A DNA stretch of 64,000 nt from Phylloscopus collybita (GCA_027886175.1 JAJNNQ010000006.1:14661001-14725000); one strand, 5' to 3'; positions 36,301-49,717 are shown, counted from the first letter of the stretch. Notes: generated by a model not told the origin, from the sequence alone. Translations and numbers: made by a program.

Positions 36301-39300
36301 GAACGAAATAGAAACTTTCAGCAACAGAGAAACTAAGCATTTTGCTAAAGGTTATGAATTAAATATGACTTAGACAGAACCAGAAACTGGACTTAGTACT
36401 TCAGTCATAGAATATTCTCCTGTAACACTAGATTTGTAGTCTCCAAGCACTAGATTTGTACAGATTTATAATCTGTAAGACTAGACTTCCCTTAATTGCT
36501 TGAAACAAATATCAAGACTGCTATGATGTTAATAGATAAGAAAAAAGAATATCTCGTTCATTGAAAGTAACTTATGCAGATGAACAGTTAAGAACATATG
36601 AGTTATAAACTGTTTATTAAAAAAAAGCAAAAACATTGGTGTTTGTTTGGGATCTATACAAAAAGACAGCCCTTAAATATTCTTCTGCCACCTCACTTTC
36701 GAGAAGTGAGTTTCTGCATCCACATCTCAGTCAGAAGCTGCCATTTGCAATGGTCTTTGAGTCTGAGAATTTGATGTGAGAAAATTTTTACCATAGAATC
36801 AGGTGGCGGTAAAAAACTGCATTTACATTTTCTGTAAATGATGACATAGATGGCAAAACGATCCTTTCTGACAGCTGAAGATCCAGCATGTTTCCATGCC
36901 TATTATTTCTTCACTAAAAAGTATTTCCTGTTGCTTAGCATTTTTATTTGCTGGATATGTACTGTTTAAATTGAAGTGGGCTGAGGAGAGACTTGCTTTA
37001 CCACTGGCAAGGTTCACTGTCATTTTTGGGTAGATATGAGCCAAATGCAGAACTTCACATCCAAATATTTCCAATATCGGAGAGAAAGCATCAAATGTGA
37101 ACGTTGTGTTCTAAACCACCACTGTGGCTTTGATCCTTGGTCAAATACAAAATTATAATGGGCCTTTTATAGCTCCAGTTTGGACACAACCAAATTCTGT
37201 TTTCATCAGATTGTGTTCCAAGAAGGAAGAAATTTGCCACTTCTATGTATGAAGACAATCTTGCATTCCAACCTTAATTTTGCCTCAAACCCAAGCTCTA
37301 AACCATGCCCCAAATTAATGTAGTTTGAATTGGACTTCCTTATTTTATGTGCTCATAAAAGTGTGTTTCTCAATAATTTTTTTTAAATTTTGGAATGCAT
37401 CATATTATAATGTTTTTGCAAAAAAATTGCAGAAAAAAATCTCTAAAGCAAGCCATGTGTTGGAATGGTATGTGATACACACATTAGTGATCCTCTTCAC
37501 TCCTCTGTAAGGTACCCAATTTGAACAGTGACTAAAAGAACAAAAACAAAGAAAAAAATTCCCCCTGCCTATTCCCCTTCCCCCAACAAAAGGGGTAAGA
37601 ATTTAATTTTCTCCCCCACTTTGCTGGGAGAGCTCCAAAAACCAGAAGCAAATGAGCAAGAAGTAGCAACAGAGACCACCAGCAAACAGCAGCTGCAATG
37701 TGAAACCACTCACAAGAAGAAAAACGGGCTGCTCCTCCCAAGTAAACATTTGTGCAAACATGAAAGCAACCAGCAAACACTCCCAGCAAAGTAAAGTTTC
37801 GATCCAAAAGTAGTGAATCACTAGCAAAGATGGAGAAAAATCCAACTTTGCAACAGCAATGACCAAGATGTTGTATTTAACTCTCCTGAAATTCAGAAGA
37901 TGGGGAGAAAAATTAATGTCTTCCAGTTGCACAGAGACGCTGTGCTGATGAACATGTTAGTGTTATTCTCCACTGAAAATACATTCCATAACCTAGAAGG
38001 AAATTTCCTCTCGTCAGAGGGTTATTTTCGTTACGGTGATAGAATAAAAAGAGTAATAACAACACAGTCTAATGAGAATTTATTCAGTAATTTCCCACTA
38101 TCTGAAGGCAAGTTTATACCTAAACCCCAAAACATTCTTAAAATGATATATGGGCAATGTATATTGTATGTAAGCATTGTTAACTGTGAAGTAGAAAGAA
38201 GAATCTAGTGCAACTGGTGGAAACCAGGGTTAGCTACAAGAATTCCAGAAGGTGGGTTTTCTATGTTTTTATTGTTAAGGGCATACAAATTGTTGTCAGA
38301 TTAGAGGAACAGTATTAACAGTATTTGCATTGCAACTGTCAAAAGCTGAATTTTAAAAAAATGATGTTGAAACTATTTTGAAAAAAAAACAAACCACAAA
38401 ACAAAAAACCCAAAAAATCTTAAGGTTTTATGAAGTTCTGCAAAGTTTTTACAATTAGTGTGAACATTGCATTCACTCATTAAAAAAAAATATTTTTTTT
38501 TTTTTATCATTCTGCAAACTGGTTTCCCTTTCAGCTACACTCTGGCACAAAAAACAAAAGGCCCACTGAGCAAAGATATTGTTATGATTAAGCTTTTCTG
38601 AAAACGGGGCTTTGGAAGCTGTTAACATACCTTGTGGTTGCTTATGCTTGTAAAATTGTTTTTAGATGTGACTTTTATTTTTGGTGAGTGGTGCATCTCA
38701 TTATTAAAATTCTCAGGCCTACTCTCCTTTTAAAATTCAAGAACCACGGCTTTCTCTGGGAAGTTTGCACCACAGCACTTGTCACTCATTCTATGCCTCC
38801 TTTTGAATTTGGCTTCTGGTGTTTGCTACATTTATTTCCATTCTTTGATGCCTTCCACTATTCAAGTGCTCTCTGAATAGCTGGTTCATACATGTGAGTC
38901 TGCAGTTTGTTCTGTATAAAAATGTAACTCTTCCCCTTCATCCACGAACTGTTTTAATCTTCCCTGCCATCCTCTCCATACTTGTCTAAAGGATCTGTTT
39001 GCTGTGGCTTGAGCCATCCTGGTGTATCCATGCTGCTAAGCAACAGGGGAGAGAAGTTTGAATACTGGATTGTGGTGTTTATTTGTAGCTTATGCTCTGA
39101 CACTGCTCTGGACCTCTCTAGCTCCTGCAGAGGGCTGTGAATCAGCATAGGGCAGGAGGCAGTCTCAGCAGCCCAGCTACAGCCATTTGCCAGGAGTGTC
39201 TCCCCTTGTTCAAGGGAGGCAGCCCTGCTCCTGCAGACTGATAGCACTGCTCAGCCTGCCCCAGAGGTGCTGATTATGATTAAGTTTACATACACCTCAA

Positions 39301-39915
39301 GACCCTTTTGCTACTACGTGCATTTTTTTTCTCCTGCATGTCTTCTTTTTATCATCAGGAAAGTAATTACAGCTATAACACAGAGAGAATGAGAGAGGAT
39401 TACAAAGGGCTCTTTCTCTGCTGTTTTCCTTTACTCTTTTCATCTATTTCATCTAATTCCTGTCCTCCAGGCATCTCTGAATTTTGAGGTGTAATTAATG
39501 ATGAAAATCCTTCCAGTTGTTACATGCATATGGTCATGCATACGCACTTCAGTTCTTTTCAAAGGAAGAACTTTGATACAAATATGTATACATACACTTA
39601 TACACACACACGCACAATTTGACCAGTTTTCCTGCAGCATTGTTTTAAAGGCTTATAATATTTAGCAGTAATTCTAATGCTTATAACAGAACATACCATA
39701 CAACAGTCCTAAGAATGTGACACAAAATAGCTGGATAAAGTGGCAACCAGAAGAGGAAATGAGTTTTCTCCAAGCAGGAGAAGTGTTACAACCAATGTAG
39801 CTCAAGGGCGGATTACTCACCTGCATTGCTTCCTTCAGGACTGTTTTGAGTTTTGGTTTCCTAAAAGGGGGTTTCCATATGGAAATCCGGTGAAGAGTAA
39901 AGAATAACTGGAATA

Positions 39916-40036
39916 AAAAAAAATACTATTTATAGAATAAAAAATAAAAAATTAAGTACTATTTAATAAAAATAATATAAATACTATTTAATATAAAATA
40001 GTAATAATTTATAATGAATAAAAAATATATATTATT
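39916..40036. repeat. AT-rich low-complexity block with 'actattta' units
   Basis: A stretch almost without G or C in which 'actattta' occurs at least three times between AATAAAA-type spacers. It looks like a decayed tandem repeat. Confidence 0.8.
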
Positions 40037-43000
40037 TCAATTGGAGGTCAAGTTATATGAAGATTTATGTTTCTCAGATTAAAAACCTAAATTGGGCGTA
40101 GTGTATTTCACATGTATGTTTATGAGCATGACTGAATCAAAATTATCTACTAAACAATAAGCATCTTCATAGAAGAAAGAATTACTTTGATGAAAGATTG
40201 GTACTGCTTATACTGTGTGCTTATTACCAGAATCATACACTCTCAGTTGACATTATTCTGTCCATTTTTCATGTGTTTATGTAATATATACAATAAAACT
40301 CTATGGGATTCTGCACGTGGATAAAATGTTACTTGCCCAGATGAGCTGATACAAAAATACATTCTTATCCCCTCATCCATTAAAACAAGGCACACAGACC
40401 AGCTGAGACAGGTTGATGAGTGTTAAGCTACAGGGAACCTTGATTTCCTGGGTTGTGTCCGCTGCAAGAAATGTCTCAAGTTATTTTTCAAGCTCTAGGA
40501 TCAACTGTCTGGTGGCTTTGCAGGGGGTTTTGGAGTGGCAGGGATGGGCCTTAGAGGTCTCTCTGGTGTTAGGAGCCTTGTGACCCACTGCATGGGGCAG
40601 CCACCACCGTCATTTGACCTGGAGACCCTGACATCTGTGGGCTTGGTAGCCTGTCACAGTAGGCTTTATGAGGCAGATTTATGCTTAAATAGTTTGCTGG
40701 TGAGTACTTTACATTTCCACTTCCCTAATTGGCAGGATTTCTTTCTCTTAGTTGGTTAAAAACCAAAACAATAAAAAATTCAAAGCAGTTGACATAAACC
40801 GATCAAATCTCTTTACCATGTGCTGCCTAATAAATGTCTTGGATATAATATACGAATATGCAGACATTTAGCAAAAAAAAAGTCAGCATTAACCTTTGGG
40901 AAATGCTGCTACTGCACCTACTACAAGGACCAGGTGTCAGCTCTCTGCATTTGGAATAATAATTATTTTGGAAAATATGATGTACACAGGAATATATATT
41001 TCCCGTTCCTCCAAGGAGGCAAACCCAAATCTAGTGACATCATTCTGATCCTCGGATAAGCACATATATATAATATTTTTCCTGACTTCAAAGTTAATTG
41101 CTTTGTTTTGTATGTGACTGTATGAGTACATAGTGAAAATTACAGTAGGTAGGGCTTCTGTAACTCGTAGTCCTGAGGCCTCAGATTTTTACAAGTATAT
41201 GATTGATTCTCATCTGATGCACTGGGAATCAATTCCCTCAAAATTCCAGGTGTACCGTATGATGATTAGCTTAGTGCAAATGTATATATATAGAATGGGA
41301 AAGAAAAACAATGCCCAAAAATGTGTACTAAACTAAATCAAGACTTCAACTCCTTCCAGCCAAACAGTAGTCTCCAGGGAAATTCCAAAAATTTTGGTCC
41401 TTATTGTTTAATCATTTATTGTTGATATGACAGATTTATCACTCTTTTGTGTACGTCATTAGCCAATGAAGTTTTCAAAAAAATACAGGTCTGGATCTGT
41501 GACTTAAATCACCTTTTTTATTTAGATGTAGGATAATTCTTCTGGACAGGATATCCTGGAGAAGCACTGAAGACAGTTGGGTATTGCATTTAGAAGTCAA
41601 AGTGAAAATACTTCAGAAAGAAGATGAGAAATCCCTCTGGTCCTTGAATTTGCACCAACAGGACATAGGAACTGCTGAGTCCAGAGGAGAAGAGACACAG
41701 TAGAAGTTTAGAACAGGACCACTGAGTAGGGTGAATCTGAAGGAGACCAGTTGATATTCATTAAAGATGTGGACTTTGCTCATAGAAGTAGGAGAAAAGA
41801 TGTCATGTCTTTTCTGGAGGTGTTAAAGAAGAGACAGACATTTCTTCACATTTTCTGATATAAGAAACAGTTTGTACCCTAATAATATCTAGCAGCTCTT
41901 CACTGCTGAAATCAGTCAGGCTTGTGGGTTTGTTGTTCGCTTTGTTGGGTTTTTGTCTGTTTGTTTTAAATGATTCCCATAACATTATGATACTGCACTC
42001 ATATGCTGAGAATTGTAATATGGAATAATAATCTAAAAAAGCCCTTTGTTACTGAAATCTTCTGTAATATGAGAAGAGGAGGGGACAAGCCATGCACTTT
42101 TGTGACTTAAAATATGGGGCTGGAACTGACTCACTGTGCTAGGAAAACCTGTGGTAGGATTGCTTAACATTTTTCTTTATCTCACATCTTTATGTACTGG
42201 AAATAGGTAACTGTTTATCTTTGTCAGTCCTGCAAAATCCAGGTTGGTGCATTCTGAAACCCTGAACAGCTGAAATTGGACACTTGTGAAACTATAAGGG
42301 GATCATCAGTGCAAGCTCTCCCTATTAAATCTTGTCTACCATCTGTCTGCCCAAAAAGACAGTTATAATTCTTTATAGAATAGTTTGTTATTTATTCTCA
42401 CTGTTGTTTGGGCAAGGCTTGCTGGTTACTTTAAGGATTTGCTTAGTGTCATTGCCGGCAAACTCTATTAAACTAAACTCTGAGTATTAGTAAGAGGTCA
42501 AAATCTACATATAGCTTTGCACATTTCTATTAATTTTTTTTCTGATCATGAATTAAACTCATTTTTTAATATGCAGAAACATGCAGAAACCTTGCTGAAA
42601 AGCAGTATTTCAAAAGAATTTGTTCTAGTGCAAAATCACAGCATATTTGCATTTGATTTCAAGGATATTTGGATAGTGATGCATTCTACTCTGGAACTTA
42701 AGTTTCAAGAGTTTTAATTTGATTCTGCCCTATTGCCACTTCTATTTTAGAAAACACATCCACTAATTTGGGAACTCTTTATTCCACTTCCCCTCCATCC
42801 CTCATTGATGTCAAAATTCTGAATGTACTATCAATGCCAAGATAGTGGAATATAAGCTCCTCCTATGAAATATTCTAAAGGAGTAAATCTACAAAATTTG
42901 CTGTGGCAGCTGAGTAGGAAGGGGCTACCCACTCTCTTACCTGTTACTTCACACTGACCTAAGCATTTAGCTGTGTAGAATAAAAGTGTCTCCTTCCATG

Positions 43001-46000
43001 GGTTGATGTATTGTAAAGATGGGTTTAGGAACATCAGCTTCATCTCCCTAGCAAAAATAAGCCCCTGACTGGATTTTACCAATATCTTATCTGGCAGAAA
43101 AAAATGTGGAAAGCTAGTGGTTAAACTGAAATTTGTTCCTTGACAACTAGATTTAGGTAAATACCGAGTGAATATTAAGTGTTTTTAAATGTCCTGCTTT
43201 AACCATTTGAGGTCTTAACCATTAGATTAGCCAGCAGTGTTAAGGTGAACACAGCATGTCTGGGATCCAGTCCTCCATCTTCACACAAAAGGCCTGAGTC
43301 CAAAACAGTGACTGCAGAAGTATTTCATAATGGAGAGTAATTACAATATAATTGAAAAGAAAATATTAAAGAAGACAAATATTTGTGAAAGTATTTTATC
43401 TTTCAAATAATTGCTGGTTTGCAACTAGTTATATTTGTTAAAGTGATCATATATGTCACAAACTGGTTTTGTTTTTTCTAATAAAAATAAAACCATATAT
43501 TTCATGAAGTCCCTGTAAAAGAGAGTAGAACATTGAGTACTCAGTATCTGCAGTGCTGATCTTTTCCTTCTCCTATGCGGCAGCTTCAATAAATGATTTT
43601 GTCACTCAGAGGCATGAAATAAAATAGGGTTCAAAGTGCAATTTTTTTTAAGAAAAGGTTTATAAGTGACAGTGACTCATCTATTATTCCCTGCTACTTT
43701 CAAAAGACTTATTAAAGTTTACCTGTACCCAAGGTTTTAAAGTTTCAGTGAATCTACTTGGTCATACCTCGATGGGTCAGTAGTTTGATTAATTCCATCC
43801 TTGTAATACCTTTTGTTCTCATTTTTCTTTCTGGCAGTGTAATTATTAGTTACATTATAGATGAGCATGAGTGGTTATGTCAACATATTTCAGGTTGTAA
43901 TGAGGAAAATATATAGGAGTATAATAAAGATAATGTGACTTCAGCTATACTTTGTGAACACATCTCTTGATTTATGCTGTTTTTAAAACCACAGTGATAG
44001 TATTCTTGGAAGCAAACATAGTGAGGTCTTGTTATGCTGAATGTCACTCTGAAGATATATTCCAGTTGGCCAGAGCCTGTGGCTGCAGCTGTCTCTACTT
44101 CATTACACCACTTCTAGCACCTGCATCTTTAGGAAATAACTAAGATTTTCAGCTGACATCTTCTAGGCATTTATTTATGCTGCAACTAAAAATGATTCAA
44201 TCTCTATGCTACAGGGGAGTGTATTTTCATTAAGGGCAGCAACTGATGAGAAGAAAATGTGCCCTAGCAATGAAAAACACTAGTCTGTATTACCCTACAC
44301 AGGAGAAAAATTGAGGTTAAACTAATATTAATTTAACAAACAAAGTAAATGAAGTTCTGATACTTATATGACCATTTTTGTTTATTATTAGCTTTCTATT
44401 TTTGGAGATTGTTAGAAGTCTCCAACATCTTGAGCTATTGTATGTCACACTGCTGTTTGTATTTAAACACAAGATTATAAATTAGAGATAGTGGCACTGT
44501 CATACTTTAATTAAAGGTCTGCTTTCTTTCATTGTCTGAATTCTTGAAAGAAGCATACTTTTCTAACCTTTCATAAATATAAAAATACGAAAGATGCCTC
44601 AGTCCTTTCAAAAGTATATTTTCAGCTTTAAGAACGTGAATAGAACTACTGCTATCTGTATCATGCTTAAAATCAGCCAAAGTGTAAGAGGTATTTGGGA
44701 GGAAAATGCCTGGAGATTAGAGTGCTCTAATGACTTTGTAGATATGGTGAAATGACATCCAACACAGAATTAAGCTCTATTATATTTAATATTTTATAAA
44801 TATTGGAGTAATTTCACCAAGCCTTCAAATTGATTTTAGTTCTTCACACTTTAATAAAATATGTGACCTTAAAAATAGCAGAATTGCTCTACTCTGGATT
44901 ACTACAACACAGGATAATTTAACCTCTATGAATTTATTCTTCCCAAGGATGCCCCTACCTACAGATGTTTCATAATCAATCTACTATATTGTAGAAAATA
45001 TATTAAAAAATATTTAAAACTATTACAAGGTTACTCTAATGAAGAACAGGGTGTAACCTCTGATCTATTAAGAAGAGGTAACACAGTCAGACTATCTTCA
45101 GCTGTGGAGTGCTAATGTCCATATTTCGACAAGTTTAGTTCTTGTAAGGGATGCCTTAGGAAGGCTGACCTGAAACAGAGGCTGGACAGAGCCAGAGAAT
45201 CTAAGGCATCATAAGTAAAAGCTTATGTAGAAAAAAATTAGAAGAAAAACGACAAATGACTGTAGTGGAATTATCTGCCTAAGCAGGGATACAACAGCTC
45301 AAAATTTGCCTCATTTACAAGTTATTACTGATAAGATTGAGCAAGAACAGTCTTCTGTTCTTAGTGATGAAGAATTCTGAAGTTGAGACCTGCTTGAGCA
45401 AAATATGAAACCCACCATGACTACATGCAAGACAAATTCTCCCTGAGGTCAGGAGCAGCAAGGATGTGCAGGCACTGATACAGAAGAGAGAGAGTCAGAG
45501 CAGAACAGACCAAAGAGCAGGTGACACTTTTTTCAGCACAAAGTTGAAGTGCATTTTGCAAAATACATTTTGCCGAGTAAGCTTGACAACACACAATAAA
45601 AAATGAATGTAACTGATATCTTATGCTAGAAAAAACTGGTCCCACTTTTCCCACTTTTGCACAGCAAGGACTTGTAGCATATCTCCCTAAGATATGTGAA
45701 GATTCTTCCCTCAAATTTACAGTTAAATAGATATGACTACAGTCATTAGTATGGGTGAGAAGTATCAATCCCTACTTAGTAATTGTTTTCCTAGTTTTAA
45801 TATAATTGTTTTAACATAATAGATTCAATATTGATTCAAAAATATTGTACTATACTTGAAGTTACAGCTATTCATACAGTGTAGTAAATATTTCTGGTTT
45901 ATTTCCTACTCATTATCATTATTGTAATCTTCTTAAATATATAATTTGTTTTATTTGTATGAATTTGTTTGGTTTGCCATCCTGGATCTTGAAGGACAAG

Positions 46001-46282
46001 GTTGTATAAGGATTCAGTTACACCTGTATAATCCTCTAGACATAAACTATTAACAAGGTCTGGGGCCAGGATTGGATCCAGCCACACCCAGCCTCCTCTC
46101 TGAGAAGGAGTTTAGGAAACAAGGGCATCCTTTCTGTGTACCTTGTGACTCAATGAGAAGGCTTCTCTAATAGCCTTTGTCTGAAGGTCCCACTCTGCTC
46201 ATTACTATGACAATCTAGACTATTTCAACATTGCATAAATTGAAAATAGTATAGGATATCTTTCTTTGTTAAAATAAATACA

Positions 46283-46480
46283 CTGAACCACTAAAACACC
46301 CCAACCTCTTCAGTGTGTCCTCACATAGAAGAGGTGCTCCAACCCTCTAATCGTCTTTGTGGGCCTACTCTGGACCTGCTTGAGCACCTCTATGTCTTTT
46401 TCATGCTGTGGGTCCCAGAGCTGGTTGGAATATTCCAAATTCAGCTTCACAAGAGCAGAGTAGAAGTGCAAACCTCAGAA
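46283..46480 (-). mobile_element. CR1 retrotransposon fragment (late ORF2), minus strand
   Basis: The order of phrases matches the end of CR1 ORF2 in reverse orientation: 'aacctcttcagtgtgtcctc', 'gaggtgctccaaccctctaa', 'tactctggacctgcttgagc', 'ggtcccagagctgg' and 'cacaagagcagagtagaagt'. The 3' UTR and terminal repeats are absent, so this copy is truncated at both ends. The same part of the element is present in better condition at 58730-58950, and the two align phrase by phrase. Non-coding relic. Confidence 0.87.
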
Positions 46481-47169
46481 CATAATTAGGAAACCAAGTT
46501 TAGATATTTTATGTTGTGGTGGAAATCTCTTCTTTCCAGCCACAGAGGGTCTTGAAAAATTAATCCTGTCTGTAGAGTTTTTCTTTCTTAGTTATGTTCT
46601 CTCATTTCCTTTAGAGTAGCAGAGAGTAAATACCTCTTTACTTGAGCAAGATGAACAAAAGTGGTACTGTAGAATTGTAGATATTATGTGAAAGACAATA
46701 AAACTTTAAAAGCTTGAACATGGTGGATAAAGCAATGTAGATCATGTGTACCTTCTTTAGACAATTTATTTGTCCTTCTCCTAAGCCCTTGTCTAATGAG
46801 AAAAAATTGAAGCATTTTAGCAAACTTTGTCATTAGTTTTGTAATTATTGTTTGGAATTGAGGGTTTTTTTGGTAGTATTTCCAAGGTATAACAAGAAGG
46901 GAGAGAAACATCAAGTGACTGCTGCAGATTATGATTACTTCTTGAAATTTGGAAATGCTTTATCAAATATTTGGAGGTTTAGCTGCACAGAAGTTAGAGA
47001 ATAAGAGAAAGTACAGTCATGCTGCTAAGAAGGATCTCTATAGGTTATAAGAAATCACAGGATGGAAATTATCAACAAAATTAGTTTATTCTAGAGCTTA
47101 TATACACAAAAGGCAAACATCATAATGAAACATATAAACATTGTATGCATTGTTTAAGTGACATATGAA
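46481..47169. other. Unassigned DNA between two CR1 copies
   Basis: Nothing recognisable. Two overlapping minus-strand open frames of 61 and 76 codons (46638-46914) have no features. Confidence 0.6.
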
Positions 47170-47710
47170 GTAGTTAAATTCTGTTTGGCTTTGGTTAGTC
47201 CTCAGATACAAAGTTATGACCAGATTTGGGCTTCGTGCTTCAAGAGGGGTACAGACCAATTGGATTCGATCCAAAAGAAAATAACAAGAGTGGTTATAGG
47301 TCTAGAAAATATGACTCCTGAAGAAAAATTGAAGGAATTAGGCTTGTTTAGTCTAGAGCTGAGGAGATTGAAGGCATCTATGACAGCAGAATGTAGAAAG
47401 GTAAAAATAGGAGATAGGAATAAGCAGTTTTCCATGGCCAGCATGAACAACAGGAAAGTAAAACAGAATTCAGTGAAGCTAAGTTTAAACATTGTTAAAG
47501 GTTTTCTAGCAGCAAAGCTATTTGAGTTCTATAATAGACCACAAAAGGAGAGTCTCAATCAATGCCTCCTTTTCTGGAAGAAAATAATAATAAATTATAA
47601 AAACACTTTGTGGAATAATTTAAGTGCACTGTATCTTTGAGCCTAGAAAAGAGTTGCATAACTCCTTGTGATCCCCTCCAGCTCCATTGTTTATGATTTT
47701 ATGATTACTT
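47170..47710 (+). mobile_element. CR1 retrotransposon fragment (RT end plus 3' UTR), plus strand
   Basis: The 160-codon frame 47158-47640, the longest in the window, is a CR1 remnant and not a gene. It keeps 'CFKRGTDQLDSIQKKITRVV' (family: apqyKKDxexLExVQRRATRmi), followed by GLENMTPEEKLKELGLFSL, the diagnostic GLExLsYEERLrELGLFSLexRRLR segment at the ORF2 C-terminus. The element's own stop has been lost or shifted, so the frame runs on into the former 3' UTR. The right edge at 47680-47710 ('gtttatgattttatgatt') is a CR1-type 3' terminus. Divergence is high and the copy is AT-drifted, so it is old, yet the frame has stayed open by chance. Confidence 0.92.
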
Positions 47711-47769
47711 ATTTTGCATTCTTTTTATCAGATATGATGTGGAACATATTTTAAACAACATTTGCAGAA

Positions 47770-49130
47770 TTGTGTGCGAAAAGCTCATCTTCATACCCAG
47801 AAAGGAGCATGGACAAACCATGGCAGCTGGGGGAGCCAAGGCCAATCCTGGGGCCAGCAGACCATTGAGGTCCATCTCCACAAACCTAGAGTACAAAGGC
47901 CTAAAGTCATGTGGGAACACAAAGGCTCAAGGAAGTGACCCATGAGACCCCCAGCCCCCGTGACCTGATAGGAAACCATTCAGGATGCATCAATGTCACA
48001 GCATCTTCTGAGCTGAGGAGATTGCTGCTTGGGGGATGGCACATATTATGGCATGCAGGGGAAAAGTATTTTGTGTCACATAGGACTTTCTATGGGATAT
48101 TTAAGAGATGAACCAAAAATGGGAAAATGGATGATCTGAGGTGATTTGGGGAGGAATAAATGTGGGGAAATAGAAGGGTAAGGAGCCAAAAGATGCCAGA
48201 CTTGCATAAGTGGTTACTGGCAGGTATATTTTTCTGGCCATTCCATGTGCCTGATCAATGTAGTCTGTCCCACCTTATTATTAAATCTCTTTTTAACTCT
48301 TTTCCTCTCTATTTAGTATGTGAACATGTGTGTATGCGGGGATTTGGGTGCAAAAATTAGTCACATCATGGGTTGGACAGTCCACATGCATGGGTTTAGG
48401 GGCTGGAAAGACTGGACTAAATGAAACCAATTGACAATGAGAGAGTTGGGACCATGAATGAGAGGGGACCCTTGTCCCTGAGCTACCAGGAACTGGAATA
48501 ATTCTGGGAGTCTGAGTGCATGATGACTAGTGAAGATCAAAGATGGACAAGCTAAAGAATAAGTGAAGTGGCTTGGGGGCTGGAATGTCATAGTCTCAAA
48601 GGTCAAGAGCATGGAAAGAGCTGGCTGCTCATCAATGTGTGAGTCCCAGTTAGCTCTGTGAGTACATGTGTGTGTCTTCATATGTACTCAAGTACACCAT
48701 GGTCTGTAACATCAGCTGGTGTGAGGCTGTGGACTCAGGGGAGACAGGGATCCAGGGTCAGCTCCTGGGCACACTGAGTAAGCATAAAGAGCTACCTTGA
48801 CATATATATAGAGAGATAAAGATAGATTTTCTCACTTGTGGACCTTCATCCTGGTCAGTCTAAGTTGGAGGGTAGATGAGACTCTCGATGCTGTGTGTAT
48901 TCATCAGGTGCTGAATACGCCATGTATATATATATATATTTATATATATAAATATATATATATATATACACGGTGTGTATGTGTGCATGTCTTCTTTGTG
49001 TGCATCTACTTCGAAAGAATACATTGCCAGCCTTGCTGTGTGTTGGAGTTGGGGTAATGGAGATGCAGCATCCTTACCTTCATCCAGCTACTGCATTCAA
49101 CCCCAGACACCAACAAGCTTATTTCAGTTT
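47770..49130. mobile_element. Possible old LTR or other non-CR1 retroelement block
   Basis: About 1.3 kb here is visibly less AT-rich than its surroundings and has phrases that look like dispersed-repeat text (for example 47940-48030, 48360-48560, 48715-48780). Polyadenylation-like signals are at 48155-48160 (AATAAA) and 48280-48285 (ATTAAA), the latter followed by a pyrimidine-rich stretch and a GT-rich stretch, as in the R-U5 part of an LTR. I see no retroviral coding motifs, primer-binding site or clear TG...CA ends. It abuts the plus-strand CR1 and contains a (TA)n tract at 48925-48969. The family and exact limits are unknown; it could also be unique sequence of higher GC. Confidence 0.35.
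48925..48969. repeat. (TA)n microsatellite, self-complementary
   Basis: Forty-five bases of TA repeats with two phase shifts ('tattta' and 'ataaat') placed symmetrically, so the tract is a near-perfect palindrome able to form a cruciform. A TGTG-rich stretch follows at once. Confidence 0.93.
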
Positions 49131-49650
49131 ACAGATCTCAAATTGTGCTTCTGTTACTTGGTTTTGTGTGTTTTCTCATCTGCTGTATTGATTACTCAAA
49201 TATTTAGAAACTTTAACAGTGAAAATCTACTTGTTTTTAAATTCCAGTGCTTCTTCCCTGCCTTTGAGGTTGTTGAAGGAACAATAGTCATAACAGAAAA
49301 CAGACACCACTCTTCCACAGGACTGATTCTAGAAGAAAGTTATAGCAATATGGAAGAAATTAGTAATTCTTTTTATAAAAATCATAAACTTGTCCCATTT
49401 TCCTCATAGCTTTTGACCACTTTTTTGTTTTATTGTTCTGGAGAATATTCAAGATTATTCTCAAGCTGAAAAATTTCGAATCATAGGTCATCTTAATCTT
49501 ATCTCCCTATCAAAGCATTCTGAACATTTGCTCAGAAGTCATTTATATGTTACTTTTTTGAACATTTCTTCTATTTTTCTGTATTTGGGAATTTCTCACA
49601 CCAAGAAGTTAAGCTAAATAGACCAGCACGAGCACATGAGATGTGGGCAT

Positions 49651-49717
49651 ACCATGGATTTGCAAACCATGGATTTACATACAGTGGATTTCATCTATGT
49701 AGAAGCATAGATGAAAT
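49651..49717. repeat. 15-bp tandem repeat x3 merging into a perfect 12-bp hairpin
   Basis: Three consecutive 15-base units: 'accatggatttgcaa' (49651), 'accatggatttacat' (49666) and 'acagtggatttcatc' (49681). The last unit runs into an inverted repeat, with 'atttcatctatg' (49688-49699) facing 'catagatgaaat' (49706-49717) across the loop 'tagaag'. The stem is 12 of 12. Confidence 0.88.

Larger units (their letters stand above)
32921..46282. other. Gene-free AT-rich DNA, the longest repeat-poor stretch
   Basis: Over 13 kb with no recognisable dispersed repeat and no supported gene. Open frames of about 100 codons (35472-35771; 37603-37932 minus; 37900-38208; 45421-45768 minus) lack recognisable motifs, and some oppose each other. 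Low-complexity AT-rich DNA lies at 39916-40036. The interval 33000-33310 looks like a conserved non-coding element candidate. A repeated 10-mer (atgcagaaac x2) is at 42571-42590. Confidence 0.6.
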
